From contig NZ_FOVF01000001.1 in the NCBI RefSeq assembly GCF_900115085.1, positions 62,001 to 126,000 on the forward strand: DNA of 64,000 bases, written 5' to 3'. The notes under the pieces were generated by a model. It was not told the DNA's origin. It searched no databases and was given only the letters and a program-made list of their open reading frames with translations. This DNA is from Dokdonella immobilis. Its GTDB lineage: Bacteria > Pseudomonadota > Gammaproteobacteria > Xanthomonadales > Rhodanobacteraceae. The position numbers and the translations under genes are program-made. Positions 12,412 to 22,993 of the stretch are shown in pieces; the stretch's first letter is position 1, and each line of letters begins with the position of its first letter.

Positions 12412-13194
12412 TCATGGCGAACCCGGCGTATCGAGAGAACGCGCCTGCTCGGAGTCGGGAAACCTTTCACGCAGGCGCCGCGTGTAATCCTGCGCAGTCT
12501 TGCCATTGCCCAGACGCAATTCGATGTTACGACCCAGCATCAGCGCATCGGCGCCTTGCTGCCCCACCGCTTCGTAACGCTGGATGAACGCACGGGCCCT
12601 GAAAAAATCTTCCTTGCGATACAACGTCGTCGCCATCTGGAACAGGGCTTCGGAATTGTCCGGATCACGCTCCAGTGCCGCGCGCAGGTCCCGTTCTGCA
12701 ACGTCCAGCTTGCCTGCCTTGATCGCACAAGTGCCGGAGTTGGTCAAGGCCACAACGGGTGTTTGATAAAACGGATCTGCGACGGCGCGCACAAAATAGG
12801 TCAGCGATTCATCGTAGCGGCCCAGTTTGCACAGAAACGCACCGTAATTGTTGTTCTCGTTGCCCGACTTCGGCATCAACTGCGCGGCACGCCGATAGTG
12901 TTCCTCGGCCTTCGCATTGTCGCCGATGCGCTCATAGAGCAGCGCGATCACGGTATGCGCATCGGCGTGGTTGACGTCCGCGGCCAGCGCCTTGTTGAGG
13001 TTCTCGAGGGCCACTTCGAGTTTGCCCTGGGCGAGATACTTCTGGCCCAGATCCGTGTACAGCGCGGCGGCCTTGGCCTTCGGACTCTCCGGATCTGCCT
13101 GGGCGACCGGTCGGCCACCCGAGCCGGCGCCGGTCGCGCAGGCGGCCAGCATCAGGGCCAGGAAAACGGCGATAAATCTGCCTTCATGCCGCAT
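12412..13194 (-). CDS. pilF: Type IV pilus biogenesis lipoprotein PilF/PilW
   Basis: A 260-residue lipoprotein with signal peptide and lipobox LAAC (Cys19), followed by about five to six TPR units ([37 protein letters not shown] and so on). In the family it is the pilotin that takes the secretin PilQ to the outer membrane and assembles it. It overlaps rlmN by 11 bases and lies 118 bases before rodZ. No other pilus gene is in the window, as is normal because pilF sits with rlmN in many gammaproteobacteria. Confidence 0.93.
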   Translation of the reverse strand: MRHEGRFIAVFLALMLAACATGAGSGGRPVAQADPESPKAKAAALYTDLGQKYLAQGKLEVALENLNKALAADVNHADAHTVIALLYERIGDNAKAEEHYRRAAQLMPKSGNENNNYGAFLCKLGRYDESLTYFVRAVADPFYQTPVVALTNSGTCAIKAGKLDVAERDLRAALERDPDNSEALFQMATTLYRKEDFFRARAFIQRYEAVGQQGADALMLGRNIELRLGNGKTAQDYTRRLRERFPDSEQARSLDTPGSP

Positions 13195-14302
13195 CGGCTA
13201 CACCCTTTTCGATCTTCTTGCGGAACTCGGCCTGGCGTCGCGTGCGATCGGCGACCTGACCCTTGAGCTGACCACAGGCCGCGTCGATGTCGTCGCCTCG
13301 CGTGCGTCTCACCATGGTCAGGGCGCCGGCATCGAGCAGAATCTTCTGGAATTCGCGGATTGCCGATTCGTCGGACCGTTCGAATCGCGTACCGGCGAAT
13401 GGATTGAACGGGATCAGGTTGATCTTGCTCGGCACCTTGCGTACGAGCCTGGCCAACTGCCGGGCGAGCTCGGGGCTGTCATTCACGCCCTTCATCATCG
13501 TGTATTCGAAGGTGACCGTGGTGCGCGGACGCTTCTGCGTGTAGCGCAGGCAGGCGTCCATCAATTCGGCTATCGGGTACTTCCTGTTCAGCGGCACCAG
13601 CTCGGTGCGCAATGCATCGTTCGGTGCGTGCAGGGAAACCGCGAGCGAGACGTCGCTCTCCTCGGAAAGCCGGTCGATCATCGGCACGAGTCCGGCGGTC
13701 GACAGGGTGACCCGCTTGTTGGCCAGGCCAAAGCCGAGATCGTCGCGCATGATGTTCATGGCACGCACGACGTTCTCGAAATTGAGCAACGGTTCGCCCA
13801 TGCCCATCATGACCACATTGGTCAGCTTGCGCTGATGATGCGGCACGTTGCCGAGGTGGCGGGCCGCGACCCAGACCTGGCCGATGATCTCGGCAGTCGA
13901 CAGGTTGCGATTGAAGCCCTGGGTTGCGGTCGAGCAGAACTGGCAGTTGAGGCCGCAGCCGACCTGCGAGGACACGCAAAGCGTGCCACGCGAGCTTTCC
14001 GGGATGAAGACGGCCTCGATGGCATTGCGGGCATCCATGCCGAGCAGCCATTTGTGCGTCCCGTCGGTCGACTGCTTTTCGAACAGGATGTTCGGCGGCA
14101 CGATTTCGGCGACCGCCTCGAGCTTGCTGCGCAAGGCCTTGCCGACATCGGTCATCTGCGCGAAATCGGTGACATGGCGGTGGTACATCCACTTCATGAC
14201 CTGATCCGCCCGATACGGCTTTTCGCCGGCCTGCGCAAACCAGTCGCGCAGGCCCTGGCGATCGAGGCCGAAGAGGTTGGTCCGGGTCTGCGCCATGTCC
14301 AT
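13184..14302 (-). CDS. rlmN: Dual-specificity RNA methyltransferase RlmN
   Basis: A 372-residue radical-SAM enzyme that methylates C2 of A2503 in 23S rRNA and A37 in some tRNAs. The iron-sulfur motif is CGLNCQFC (Cys116, 120, 123). The substrate-activating C-terminal cysteine is in [10 protein letters not shown] near residue 355, and the [12 protein letters not shown] segment is present. MAQ, two codons downstream, is an alternative start. It follows ndk after six bases and overlaps pilF. Confidence 0.97.
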   Translation of the reverse strand: MDMAQTRTNLFGLDRQGLRDWFAQAGEKPYRADQVMKWMYHRHVTDFAQMTDVGKALRSKLEAVAEIVPPNILFEKQSTDGTHKWLLGMDARNAIEAVFIPESSRGTLCVSSQVGCGLNCQFCSTATQGFNRNLSTAEIIGQVWVAARHLGNVPHHQRKLTNVVMMGMGEPLLNFENVVRAMNIMRDDLGFGLANKRVTLSTAGLVPMIDRLSEESDVSLAVSLHAPNDALRTELVPLNRKYPIAELMDACLRYTQKRPRTTVTFEYTMMKGVNDSPELARQLARLVRKVPSKINLIPFNPFAGTRFERSDESAIREFQKILLDAGALTMVRRTRGDDIDAACGQLKGQVADRTRRQAEFRKKIEKGVADAA

Positions 14303-14308
14303 CGACGA

Positions 14309-14734
14309 TCAGCGCGCCGTGATTTCGGAGCTGGCGAAGAAGTAGGCGATTTCGACTTGCGCGGTTTCCGGGGCGTCGGACCCATGCACGGCGTTGGCGT
14401 CGATCGAGTCGGCGAAATCCGCACGGATCGTTCCGGGCGCGGCCTTCTTCGGATCGGTGGCGCCCATCAGGTCGCGGTGCACGGCGATCGCATTCTCGCC
14501 CTGCAGGGCCTGGATCATGACGGGTCCCGAGATCATGAAATCGACCAGGGCCTTGAAGAACGGGCGCTCACGATGGACCGCATAGAAACCTTCGGCCTCG
14601 GCACGCGAAAGCTGCTTCATGCGCGCGGCGATGATCTTGAGGCCGGCCTTCTCGAAACGGGAATAGATTTCGCCGATCACGTTCTTGGCAACCGCATCGG
14701 GCTTGATGATGGAAAGGGTGCGCTCCAGCGCCAT
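14309..14734 (-). CDS. ndk: Nucleoside diphosphate kinase
   Basis: A 141-residue enzyme of full length that transfers the gamma phosphate from ATP to other nucleoside diphosphates through a phosphohistidine, balancing NTP and dNTP pools. It opens [18 protein letters not shown], and the active-site histidine lies in [12 protein letters not shown] near residue 118. The chosen ATG begins the conserved MALERT sequence; upstream codons in frame are not conserved. It is the first gene of the ndk-rlmN-pilF-rodZ run and diverges from the psrA-like gene. Confidence 0.97.
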   Translation of the reverse strand: MALERTLSIIKPDAVAKNVIGEIYSRFEKAGLKIIAARMKQLSRAEAEGFYAVHRERPFFKALVDFMISGPVMIQALQGENAIAVHRDLMGATDPKKAAPGTIRADFADSIDANAVHGSDAPETAQVEIAYFFASSEITAR

Positions 14735-14902
14735 TGTTGTTCGACCTTTGGATGGGGGGAGGTATTCGGATGAGCCTGACGTCGACCGCAGGGGCAAACC
14801 CACGGCAATCCGGATAGTTAGCGCACTATCCGACCTCGCATTCTAGCTAGTTCCGCCATGGAATTGCACCCCGGCATGGTGACCGCATGCGCATTTCGGA
14901 CA

Positions 14903-14931
14903 TTGCTCCCGCAGTCCGGCCGGCTTACAAT
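14903..14931 (+). promoter_or_regulatory. Predicted promoter of the psrA-like gene
   Basis: A -10 box TACAAT (14926-14931, five of six matches to TATAAT) lies 17 bases after TTGCTC (14903-14908, only the TTG half conserved). It predicts transcription starting near 14938, inside the adjacent operator-like palindrome. Prediction only. Confidence 0.5.
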
Positions 14932-14932
14932 T

Positions 14933-14946
14933 CAAACGCCCGTTTG
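14933..14946. promoter_or_regulatory. PsrA-type operator
   Basis: The sequence CAAACGCCCGTTTG is a perfect 5-4-5 palindrome and fits the consensus I recall for Pseudomonas PsrA, [G/C]AAAC-N2-4-GTTT[G/C]. It begins one base after the predicted -10 box, so bound protein would block initiation. It lies 30 bases before the start codon of the regulator, which suggests autorepression, relieved by long-chain acyl ligands in the known system. Confidence 0.65.
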
Positions 14947-14975
14947 GTTCCTTCGCCCCAACTGGACTCGCCTGC

Positions 14976-15596
14976 TTGAATTCGCCCCACTTTTCGACCA
15001 AGGAACGCATCCTCGGCGCCGCCGAGGAACTGTTTGCGCGCAACGGTTTCGCTGGCGCCTCGCTGCGCGAGCTGACCTCCACGGCCAAGGTCAACCTGGC
15101 GGCGGTCAATTACCATTTCGGCTCCAAGGACAACCTCGTCAACGAAGTCTTCCGGCGCCGCCTCGACGAACTCAGCGCGCAGCGCCTGGAGGCCTTGCAG
15201 CAGGTCCTGTCGCGGCCAGCGCACACGCTGGAGGACATCCTTGCCGCCTTCATCCACCCTGCCTTGCTGTTGTCTCTCGACAAGTCCGGTGGATCGACCT
15301 TCGTGCGCGTCCTGGCCCGCGCCTATGCCGAGCACAATGAGCGCCTGCGCAAGTTCCTCTCGGAGAACTATGGTCACGTGCTCAAGGAATTCGCCAATGC
15401 CTTCGGCGCCCGCTTGCCCCACCTCGACAAGGAGGAGTTGTACTGGCGCATCGACATCATTGCCGGCGCGCTGACTTACGCCATGGCCGATTTCGGCGTC
15501 ATCAAGCGACGCGCTTCAATGTCCGAAAAGATCCACCGCGAGCGTGCCGCGGAACACCTGATCCGCTTCGCCGCGGCCGGCCTGCGCGCCGAATAG
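14976..15596 (+). CDS. psrA: TetR-family regulator, PsrA-like
   Basis: A 206-residue TetR-family repressor. The DNA-binding helix-turn-helix covers about residues 8-52 (TKERILGAAEELFARNGF through VNYHFGSKDNLVNEVF). The C-terminal ligand domain resembles that of PsrA, the fatty-acid-sensing repressor that controls beta-oxidation genes in Pseudomonas. The call is supported by the PsrA-type palindrome at its promoter and by the beta-oxidation genes directly downstream. The start is a TTG with only a weak GGA upstream, and no ATG or GTG fits the conserved N-terminus, so translation may be inefficient, as suits a repressor. Confidence 0.8.
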   Translation: MNSPHFSTKERILGAAEELFARNGFAGASLRELTSTAKVNLAAVNYHFGSKDNLVNEVFRRRLDELSAQRLEALQQVLSRPAHTLEDILAAFIHPALLLSLDKSGGSTFVRVLARAYAEHNERLRKFLSENYGHVLKEFANAFGARLPHLDKEELYWRIDIIAGALTYAMADFGVIKRRASMSEKIHRERAAEHLIRFAAAGLRAE

Positions 15597-15674
15597 ACCG
15601 CGACCCTCATTTCCACGATCCCGTTGCAGCCGCACGCGGCTGGATCCTTCACCGCCTGTCCCGCGAGGTAATGC

Positions 15675-18047
15675 ATGAACACATCGTCCCTCCGCATCCG
15701 CAAGGTTGCCGTGCTCGGCGCCGGCGTCATGGGAGCGCAGATTGCCGCGCACCTGACCAATGCCGATGTCGAAACCGTCCTTTTCGACCTGCCCGCAAAA
15801 GAGGGGCCGAAAAGCGGCATCGCGATCAAGGCGATCGCCAATCTCGGCAAGCTCTCGCCGGCGCCGCTGGCCGAAGCCACGCGCGCAGGATCGATTACAC
15901 CAGCCAATTACGACGAGCACCTGGACTGGCTGAAGGACTGCGATCTGATCATCGAGGCGATCGCGGAGCGGCTGGACTGGAAGCTCGATCTTTACAAGAA
16001 GATTGCTCCGTATGTCTCTGATTCTGCATTCATTGCGAGCAATACCTCGGGTCTTTCGATCAATGCCCTCGCGGAGGCCTTGCCGGCTGCCATGCGGCCG
16101 CGCTTCTCCGGCATCCATTTCTTCAACCCGCCGCGCTACATGCACCTGGTCGAGCTGATCCCGGACCGGCAGACCGACCCGGCCCTGCTCGCCGGGCTCG
16201 AAGCCTTCCTGACCACGACCCTCGGCAAGGGCGTGGTCATGGCCAAGGACACACCGAACTTCATCGGCAACCGCATCGGCGTATTCTCGATCCTCGCCAC
16301 GATGCACCACACCGAACAATTCAAGCTCGGTTTCGATGCCGTCGATGCGATCACCGGGCCCGCCATCGGTCGGCCGAAGAGCGCGACCTACCGGACCTCG
16401 GACGTGGTCGGCCTCGACACCATGGCGCACGTCATCAAGACCATGGATGACACCCTGCCCGACGACCCCTGGCACAGGTACTACAAGGCTCCGGCCTGGC
16501 TGACCGCATTGATCGACAAGGGTGCGCTCGGACAGAAGTCCGGCGCCGGCTTCTTCCGCAAGGTCGGCAAGGACATCCAGGTGCTCGACCTCGGCAAGCA
16601 GGACTATCGGCCGGCCAGCGAAGGCGCCAGCGACGAAGTCGGCAAGATTCTCGCGATCAGGAACCCGGCCGAAAAATTCGCCGCGCTGCGCGCCTCGACC
16701 GACCCCCAGGCCCAGTTCCTCTGGGCCATGTTCCGCGACCTGTTCCATTACACCGCGTTCCATCTGGCCGATATTGCCGACAGTGCGCGCCATGTCGACC
16801 TCGCGATCCGCTGGGGCTACGGCTGGAAGCTCGGCCCGTTCGAGACCTGGCAGGCGGCCGGCTGGAAGCAGGTTGCCGGCTGGATCGCCGAGGACATCGC
16901 CGCCGGCAAGGCCATGAGCGACGCCCCCCTGCCGGCCTGGGTCAGCGATGGCCGCGATGGCGTGCACGGCAACGACGGCTCCTGGTCGCCGGCCCAGGGC
17001 AAGAACATTCCGCGTCCGGATGCCCCGGTCTATCGGCGCCAGCTTTTCCCCGATCCGCTGCTCGGCGAGACCTTCGATACCGGCACGACGGTCTGGGAAA
17101 ACGATGGCGTCCGCCTCTGGCACCAGGGCGACGACATCGGCATCGTCTCGTTCAAGACCAAGATGCACACGGTCAACGACGCCGTCCTCGACGGATTGCA
17201 GCGCTGCGTCGAGGAGAGCGAAAAGCGATTCCGCGCCATGGTCATCTGGCAGACGGGCGAGCCGTTCTCGGCTGGCGCCGACCTCAAGGGCGCGCTCGGT
17301 TTGATCAAGGACGGCAAGATCGAGGCCTTCGAAGCGATGGTCGCCAACTTCCAGGCGACCAGCCAGCGCATCAAGTATTCGCTGGTGCCGGTCGTAGCGG
17401 CCGTGCGTGGCATGGCCTTCGGCGGCGGCTGCGAGTTCCAGATGCATTCGGCGCGCACCGTGGCCGCGCTGGAAAGCTACATCGGCCTGGTCGAGACCGG
17501 GGTTGGCCTGCTGCCGGCCGGGGGCGGCCTCAAGGAATTCGCCCTGCGCGCGTCGCGCAACAGCGTCGACGGCGATCCGTTCAACGCGATCAAGAAGGCG
17601 TTCGAGGCCGCGGCCATGGCCAAGGTCTCGACCAGCGCGCTCGAGGCGAAGCAGCTCGGCCTGCTGCGGCCCGACGACGTCATCGTCTTCAACAGCTTCG
17701 AACTCCTGTACGTGGCGAAGAACGTCGCCGCATCGCTGGCCGAGACCGGCTGGCGTCCGCCCCTGCCCGCGCGCGACATCGTTGCCGCCGGCGACGTCGG
17801 CACCGCCTCGCTGAAGATGATGCTGGTCAACATGCTCGAAGGCCGCTTCATCTCCCCGCACGACTACGAGATCGGCAGCCGCATCGCCGACACCCTCTGC
17901 GGCGGTGCCATCGAACGCGGTTCCCTGGTCGACGAAACCTGGCTGCTCGATCTCGAGCGCAAGCATTTCGTCGAACTCGCGCAGATGGCCAAGACCCAGG
18001 AGCGCATTGCGCACACGCTGACGACGGGCAAGCCGCTCAGGAACTGA
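15675..18047 (+). CDS. Bifunctional 3-hydroxyacyl-CoA dehydrogenase / enoyl-CoA hydratase (FadN-type)
   Basis: A 790-residue fusion enzyme of fatty-acid beta-oxidation. The order is dehydrogenase first, then hydratase, opposite to E. coli FadB and like Bacillus subtilis FadN. The NAD-binding motif GAGVMGAQIAAHL is at about 13-25, the dehydrogenase C-terminal domains run to about 420, and the hydratase/crotonase domain starts near 475 with the oxyanion-hole segments FSAGADLKGALG and AFGGGCEFQM. GAGG precedes the ATG. It lies 78 bases after the psrA-like gene and before a thiolase, forming a likely fatty-acid-responsive operon. Confidence 0.92.
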   Translation: MNTSSLRIRKVAVLGAGVMGAQIAAHLTNADVETVLFDLPAKEGPKSGIAIKAIANLGKLSPAPLAEATRAGSITPANYDEHLDWLKDCDLIIEAIAERLDWKLDLYKKIAPYVSDSAFIASNTSGLSINALAEALPAAMRPRFSGIHFFNPPRYMHLVELIPDRQTDPALLAGLEAFLTTTLGKGVVMAKDTPNFIGNRIGVFSILATMHHTEQFKLGFDAVDAITGPAIGRPKSATYRTSDVVGLDTMAHVIKTMDDTLPDDPWHRYYKAPAWLTALIDKGALGQKSGAGFFRKVGKDIQVLDLGKQDYRPASEGASDEVGKILAIRNPAEKFAALRASTDPQAQFLWAMFRDLFHYTAFHLADIADSARHVDLAIRWGYGWKLGPFETWQAAGWKQVAGWIAEDIAAGKAMSDAPLPAWVSDGRDGVHGNDGSWSPAQGKNIPRPDAPVYRRQLFPDPLLGETFDTGTTVWENDGVRLWHQGDDIGIVSFKTKMHTVNDAVLDGLQRCVEESEKRFRAMVIWQTGEPFSAGADLKGALGLIKDGKIEAFEAMVANFQATSQRIKYSLVPVVAAVRGMAFGGGCEFQMHSARTVAALESYIGLVETGVGLLPAGGGLKEFALRASRNSVDGDPFNAIKKAFEAAAMAKVSTSALEAKQLGLLRPDDVIVFNSFELLYVAKNVAASLAETGWRPPLPARDIVAAGDVGTASLKMMLVNMLEGRFISPHDYEIGSRIADTLCGGAIERGSLVDETWLLDLERKHFVELAQMAKTQERIAHTLTTGKPLRN

Positions 18048-18139
18048 GATTCGGGATTGGGGATTCGGGATTCGAAAAAGCCCGGTCCCCCACCTCGCCG
18101 AATCCGCCGTTCCGAATCCCGAATCCCCAATCCCGAATC
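18048..18139. repeat. 27-bp perfect inverted repeat made of GGGATT(C/G) heptamers
   Basis: Two arms of 27 bases (18048-18074 and 18113-18139) are exact reverse complements, separated by 38 bases, and fill the gap between the FadN-type gene and the thiolase. Each arm is built of imperfect heptamers of the type GGGATTC/GGGATTG. In the transcript they could form one long hairpin. Related heptamers recur at 26.2-26.5 and 27.1 kb. Confidence 0.85.
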
Positions 18140-18158
18140 CCGCTTTCGGAGAAAGCCA

Positions 18159-19355
<1,197 letters not shown>

Positions 19356-19646
19356 TCGGTTCGATCGAAGCCTATGAATGGCTGCGAGGCATGGAAGCGG
19401 AGTGCCGCGAACCTGCGCCAACCCGACGCGCCTGGCCGGGTCGGGCCCGGCATCTCCGCTGCCGTTGATCGGCCGCCAGGCGCCTGGCCCGGATTATTCG
19501 TGAATTCGCGCGATGATCGCGCAGGACCTTGGATTCAGGCGGTTTTTCGCGATTGAGGGGATGGCGGGTCCTATCGCCGAATGAGCGAAAAGCCGCGTGG
19601 ATTCAAGGGACAAGCGAGGGCGCGTGAAACTCATGAATAATCCGGG

Positions 19647-20009
19647 CTAGGCCAGGCGGGTACCATTCGGCACGGCGCGTTCGATCGCCGTGACGACAAC
19701 GCCCGCTTCGGTCGGAAATCCGGTCAGCAGGAACTGTGAACGGAACGGACCTATCTGTTTCTCGGGAAAGTTGATCACGCCGACGATCTGGCGCCCGATC
19801 AGGTCCTGCGGCGAATACAGCGCGGCAATCTGCGCGCTGGTCTTGCGTTCGCCATACGGTCCGAAATCGACCCAGACCTTGTAGGCCGGCTTGCGCGCCT
19901 CGGGGAACGCCTCGACGCGGAGGACCGTGCCGGCGACCATGAGGACGCGCTCGAAATCGCTCCAGCTGATCGTCGGTTCGTCCATGCGGCTATCCGGCTC
20001 CGAAATCAT
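19647..20009 (-). CDS. CsaA/YgjH-type tRNA-binding-domain protein
   Basis: A 120-residue OB-fold protein related to CsaA and the tRNA-binding domain at the end of methionyl-tRNA synthetase. The characteristic segments are [20 protein letters not shown], the region [11 protein letters not shown], and [24 protein letters not shown]. CsaA of Bacillus has chaperone-like activity; the YgjH role is not well defined. The ATG at 20009 overlaps the stop of the upstream lipoprotein gene (ATGA); an ATG at 19985 would fit the domain start equally well. Confidence 0.85.
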   Translation of the reverse strand: MISEPDSRMDEPTISWSDFERVLMVAGTVLRVEAFPEARKPAYKVWVDFGPYGERKTSAQIAALYSPQDLIGRQIVGVINFPEKQIGPFRSQFLLTGFPTEAGVVVTAIERAVPNGTRLA

Positions 20010-20941
20010 CGCGCCGTTGCGCTCGACTCGGCTTCCAGGCCGACCTGGACCCAGCCGAGGTTGATGCCGATCCGGGTCGCCTCGGGGTTCGCCCAGGCAT
20101 AGACAACGCTGCGCCCGCTCGCATCCTCGATGACCGACAGCTTGAGCACCGGCACGCTGCCATCGCGATAGGTCATGCGCTCGAGCAGGAGCGTGTATCC
20201 GGACGCCTTTCCATCGCGCCAGGTCAACGGCGCGCGGCCGCCTTCGTTGTCGATGCGGATGCCGCGGTTCATGTGCCAGTCGTTGCTCTCGATCCTCGCG
20301 TTCGCGCCCGCTCCATTGACCGCAGCCCAGCCCGTGAACCAGCGCAGGCGTCGTGCCTCGATGCGGGCATCGGGACCCCGCGCCTGGTCGGCGTAGAAGC
20401 GCACGCGCAGCCACTCGCCGTCGTGTTCGATTTCCAGTGGAAGCAGGGCGGCGTTGGCGCCGATACCCGGAATCAGGATCATGCAGGTCGCGAGATCCGC
20501 CTTGACCTTCAATCCAGCCGCCGTAGCCGCACCGTTCAAGGCGCAGGCATCCAGCGCGACCCACTGGGCGGGGTCGAAGTCCGCGCCGAGCTTCGGCGTT
20601 TCGACCAGGGCGCGATAAGGCGTCAACTGGATGTTGCCGTTGACCGACTTGACCGAGCGCATGGCCCAGGTCGCCGAGAACTCGGCATCGGCGGACATGG
20701 CCACCGTCCACGAATACCAGCCCGGCCTCGACAGCGGGGTAATGGCGATACGCGTGTGCGGCAGCACCGCCGGTGCGGCGAGGACGACCTGCTCGTGATT
20801 GTCGTATTCGCCGTCGAACCACGCTCGCGGGCCGCCATTGTCGGCGGACGGAGGAACCGGCCGTGACGGCGAGTTCTGGCAGGCGCAGGCCAGGAAGGCA
20901 AGGAAGATCGGGAGCAGGCAACGCAGGATGGGCTGGGTCAT
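20006..20941 (-). CDS. Putative lipoprotein of unknown function, possibly CpeT/CpcT-like
   Basis: About 311 residues. It opens with a hydrophobic signal ([19 protein letters not shown]) and a cysteine-rich end (Cys19 or Cys21) that could be lipidated, though the lipobox is poor. An ATG 16 codons upstream is less likely. The region [20 protein letters not shown], followed by a later cysteine-containing segment [14 protein letters not shown], recalls the CpeT/CpcT fold of cyanobacterial phycobilin lyases and their non-photosynthetic relatives. This is a resemblance only. It is translationally coupled to the CsaA-like gene and divergent from the small membrane protein. Confidence 0.6.
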   Translation of the reverse strand: MTQPILRCLLPIFLAFLACACQNSPSRPVPPSADNGGPRAWFDGEYDNHEQVVLAAPAVLPHTRIAITPLSRPGWYSWTVAMSADAEFSATWAMRSVKSVNGNIQLTPYRALVETPKLGADFDPAQWVALDACALNGAATAAGLKVKADLATCMILIPGIGANAALLPLEIEHDGEWLRVRFYADQARGPDARIEARRLRWFTGWAAVNGAGANARIESNDWHMNRGIRIDNEGGRAPLTWRDGKASGYTLLLERMTYRDGSVPVLKLSVIEDASGRSVVYAWANPEATRIGINLGWVQVGLEAESSATAR

Positions 20942-21040
20942 GGCCCCAAGGATAGACCGACGCAGCGATTCGGCGATATACGGCAGCACGTTTCGACGAC
21001 AAGCCCGCTATTCTCGCGCTCGGTTCAGCGGAGAGCATGT

Positions 21041-21463
21041 GTGAGTGAAGACATCCTGCGTGCCGACAAGCGACTGCGCGCGCTGACCCTGATTGTCCTG
21101 GTGGTTGCCGCGGTTCTGGCCCTGCTTGGCATGGCCTGGTTCCGGCACTGGCTTCAGGTCATCGGCAACCTGCCCGGCACCGACCTGTTGATCGTCCGCC
21201 TGCGCCGCATGATCGCGCTGGCACTGACCGGCAGCGGCGTCTGCCTGGCCTTGCTGGCCTGGTACTCGGCCCACATCGGTTCGCGTGCGATCCGCTCGCA
21301 GCAATGGCCGCTGCCGGGGGCGCGGGTGATCCGCGATACGCCCTATCGCCGTGGCCCCGCCGCGATCCGCCTGGGCCGCCAGTTGCAGATCGGGTCGATC
21401 GTCCTGCTGGTGCTGGCCGTGGCCATAGGAGTAGTCAGCTGGCACATGCTGGCCCAGACCTGA
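21041..21463 (+). CDS. Small three-helix membrane protein of unknown function
   Basis: A 140-residue protein with three predicted transmembrane helices (about 15-37, 54-76 and 115-136), separated by loops rich in arginine ([27 protein letters not shown]). I do not recognise a family. The start is GTG with GGAGAG about seven bases upstream. It is divergent from the lipoprotein gene by 51 bases and convergent with dbpA by 12. Its composition matches its neighbours. Confidence 0.75.
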   Translation: MSEDILRADKRLRALTLIVLVVAAVLALLGMAWFRHWLQVIGNLPGTDLLIVRLRRMIALALTGSGVCLALLAWYSAHIGSRAIRSQQWPLPGARVIRDTPYRRGPAAIRLGRQLQIGSIVLLVLAVAIGVVSWHMLAQT

Positions 21464-21475
21464 GCCTGCGCGTGC

Positions 21476-22849
21476 TCAGTCGACGGCGCGGACGCGAAAG
21501 CTGCGGCCCTTGATCTTGCCCGAGCGCAGCCGCTTCAAGGCCGTCGCCGCCTGGTCGCGACGGATGGCCACATAGGCGCGCGTGGCGAAGATGCCGATCT
21601 TGCCGACCGCGTCGGCGGCGATTCCGGCATCGCCGGTCAGCGCACCGAGCACGTCGCCGGGACGCAGCTTGTCCTGCCGACCCGCATCGATGCACAGGGT
21701 ACTCATGCTCGCCGTCAGCGGCGCCGTCGACGTGCCGGCAGGCGGCAGCGACGACCAGCGCAGTGGACCCCCGACGCGCGCCTCGATGGCCGCCATGCGC
21801 GGCATTTCGGCGGCAGCGACCAGGGTCCAGGCGAGACCCTTGCGCCCGGCCCGGCCGGTGCGACCGATCCGGTGCAGATGCACATCGGGATCGGTCGAGG
21901 CTTCCCAGTTCACCACCGCCGGCAGATCGTCGATATCGAGCCCGCGGGCGGCGACATCGGTGGCCACGAGGATCGCGCAACTGCGGTTGGCGAAGCGCAT
22001 CAGCACTTCATCGCGATCGCGCTGCTCGAGATCCCCGTGCAGGGCCTGCGCCGAGAAACCGCGCTGGACCAGGCCGTCGGCCAGGTCGCGCGCGTCGCGG
22101 CGGGTGTTGCAGAACACCAGGGTGGATTCCGGTCGAAAACAGGTCAGCAGGCGAACCAGGGCGTCGAATCTGCGGGCCGCCTCGACCTCGAAGAACTGCT
22201 GCTCGATCTCCGGCGACCCGACGTCGGCATCGGTCGCCAGTTCGACCGGATCGCGCTGCAGGCTGCGGCTGATCGCGCGGATCGCGTCCGGAATCGTCGC
22301 CGAGAACAACAGGGTCTGGCGTGACTTCGGCGACTGCCTGAGCAGGCTCGTGATCGCATCCTGGAAGCCCATGTCGAGCATGCGATCGACCTCGTCGAGG
22401 ACCAGGACACGCACGTCGGCCAGCGACAGGGCGCCCTGGTCGATCAGTTCCTGGATGCGCCCGGGCGTGCCGACCACGACATGCGGTGGATGTCCCAGTG
22501 AAGCCAGTTGCGGGCGCAACGGGATGCCGCCGCACAGGGTCAGCAATTTCACGTTGGGCACGAAGCGCGCGAGCCTGCGAATCTCCTTGCTGACCTGGTC
22601 GGCCAGTTCGCGGGTCGGACACAGGACCAGGGCCTGCACGGCGATTCTTGCCGGATCGAGGCGGGCCAGCAGACCGAGACCGAAAGCGGCGGTCTTACCG
22701 CTGCCGGTCGGCGCCTGGGCCATCACATCGCGATTTTCGAGGATCGGCGGCAGGCTGAGCGCCTGCACCGGTGTCATTTCCACGTAGTCGAGCGCGTCGA
22801 GTGCGCTGAGCAGTTCAGCCGCCAAGGGCAGTGTCGAGAAGGCATTCAT
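21476..22849 (-). CDS. dbpA: ATP-dependent RNA helicase DbpA
   Basis: A 457-residue DEAD-box helicase that in E. coli is activated by hairpin 92 of 23S rRNA and acts late in 50S assembly. Motifs are [32 protein letters not shown] (DEVD in place of the usual DEAD), SATIPDA, ATDVAARGLDI and [10 protein letters not shown]. The last 75 residues form the DbpA RNA-binding domain (LRPGDVLGALTGDAGI through IKGRSFRVRAVD), which separates it from RhlE. The ATG at MNAFSTLPL is chosen over one five codons upstream. Confidence 0.93.
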   Translation of the reverse strand: MNAFSTLPLAAELLSALDALDYVEMTPVQALSLPPILENRDVMAQAPTGSGKTAAFGLGLLARLDPARIAVQALVLCPTRELADQVSKEIRRLARFVPNVKLLTLCGGIPLRPQLASLGHPPHVVVGTPGRIQELIDQGALSLADVRVLVLDEVDRMLDMGFQDAITSLLRQSPKSRQTLLFSATIPDAIRAISRSLQRDPVELATDADVGSPEIEQQFFEVEAARRFDALVRLLTCFRPESTLVFCNTRRDARDLADGLVQRGFSAQALHGDLEQRDRDEVLMRFANRSCAILVATDVAARGLDIDDLPAVVNWEASTDPDVHLHRIGRTGRAGRKGLAWTLVAAAEMPRMAAIEARVGGPLRWSSLPPAGTSTAPLTASMSTLCIDAGRQDKLRPGDVLGALTGDAGIAADAVGKIGIFATRAYVAIRRDQAATALKRLRSGKIKGRSFRVRAVD

Positions 22850-22993
22850 GCGCCATGATCGCATGGCCCCGGGCTGTTTCGACCCGCCCTTGCGAGTTGC
22901 CGGTTCGTCTCCACTGTCTGTGCCGGTGCGGCAGCACCGCCGGGGCCGCTATCGCCGCGCCCGGTCCTTTCCTTTTGCAACAGGGAGTTGTGC

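Noticed and set aside
19475-19488. 14-base perfect palindrome GCCAGGCGCCTGGC downstream of the thiolase gene as an operator or terminator
   Set aside because: It lies in a convergent gap with no T-run and no promoter nearby; palindromes of this length arise easily in GC-rich DNA.
19374-19556. Small 60-codon gene after the thiolase
   Set aside because: No ribosome-binding site, no recognisable family and Pro/Arg-rich composition like non-coding GC-rich sequence.
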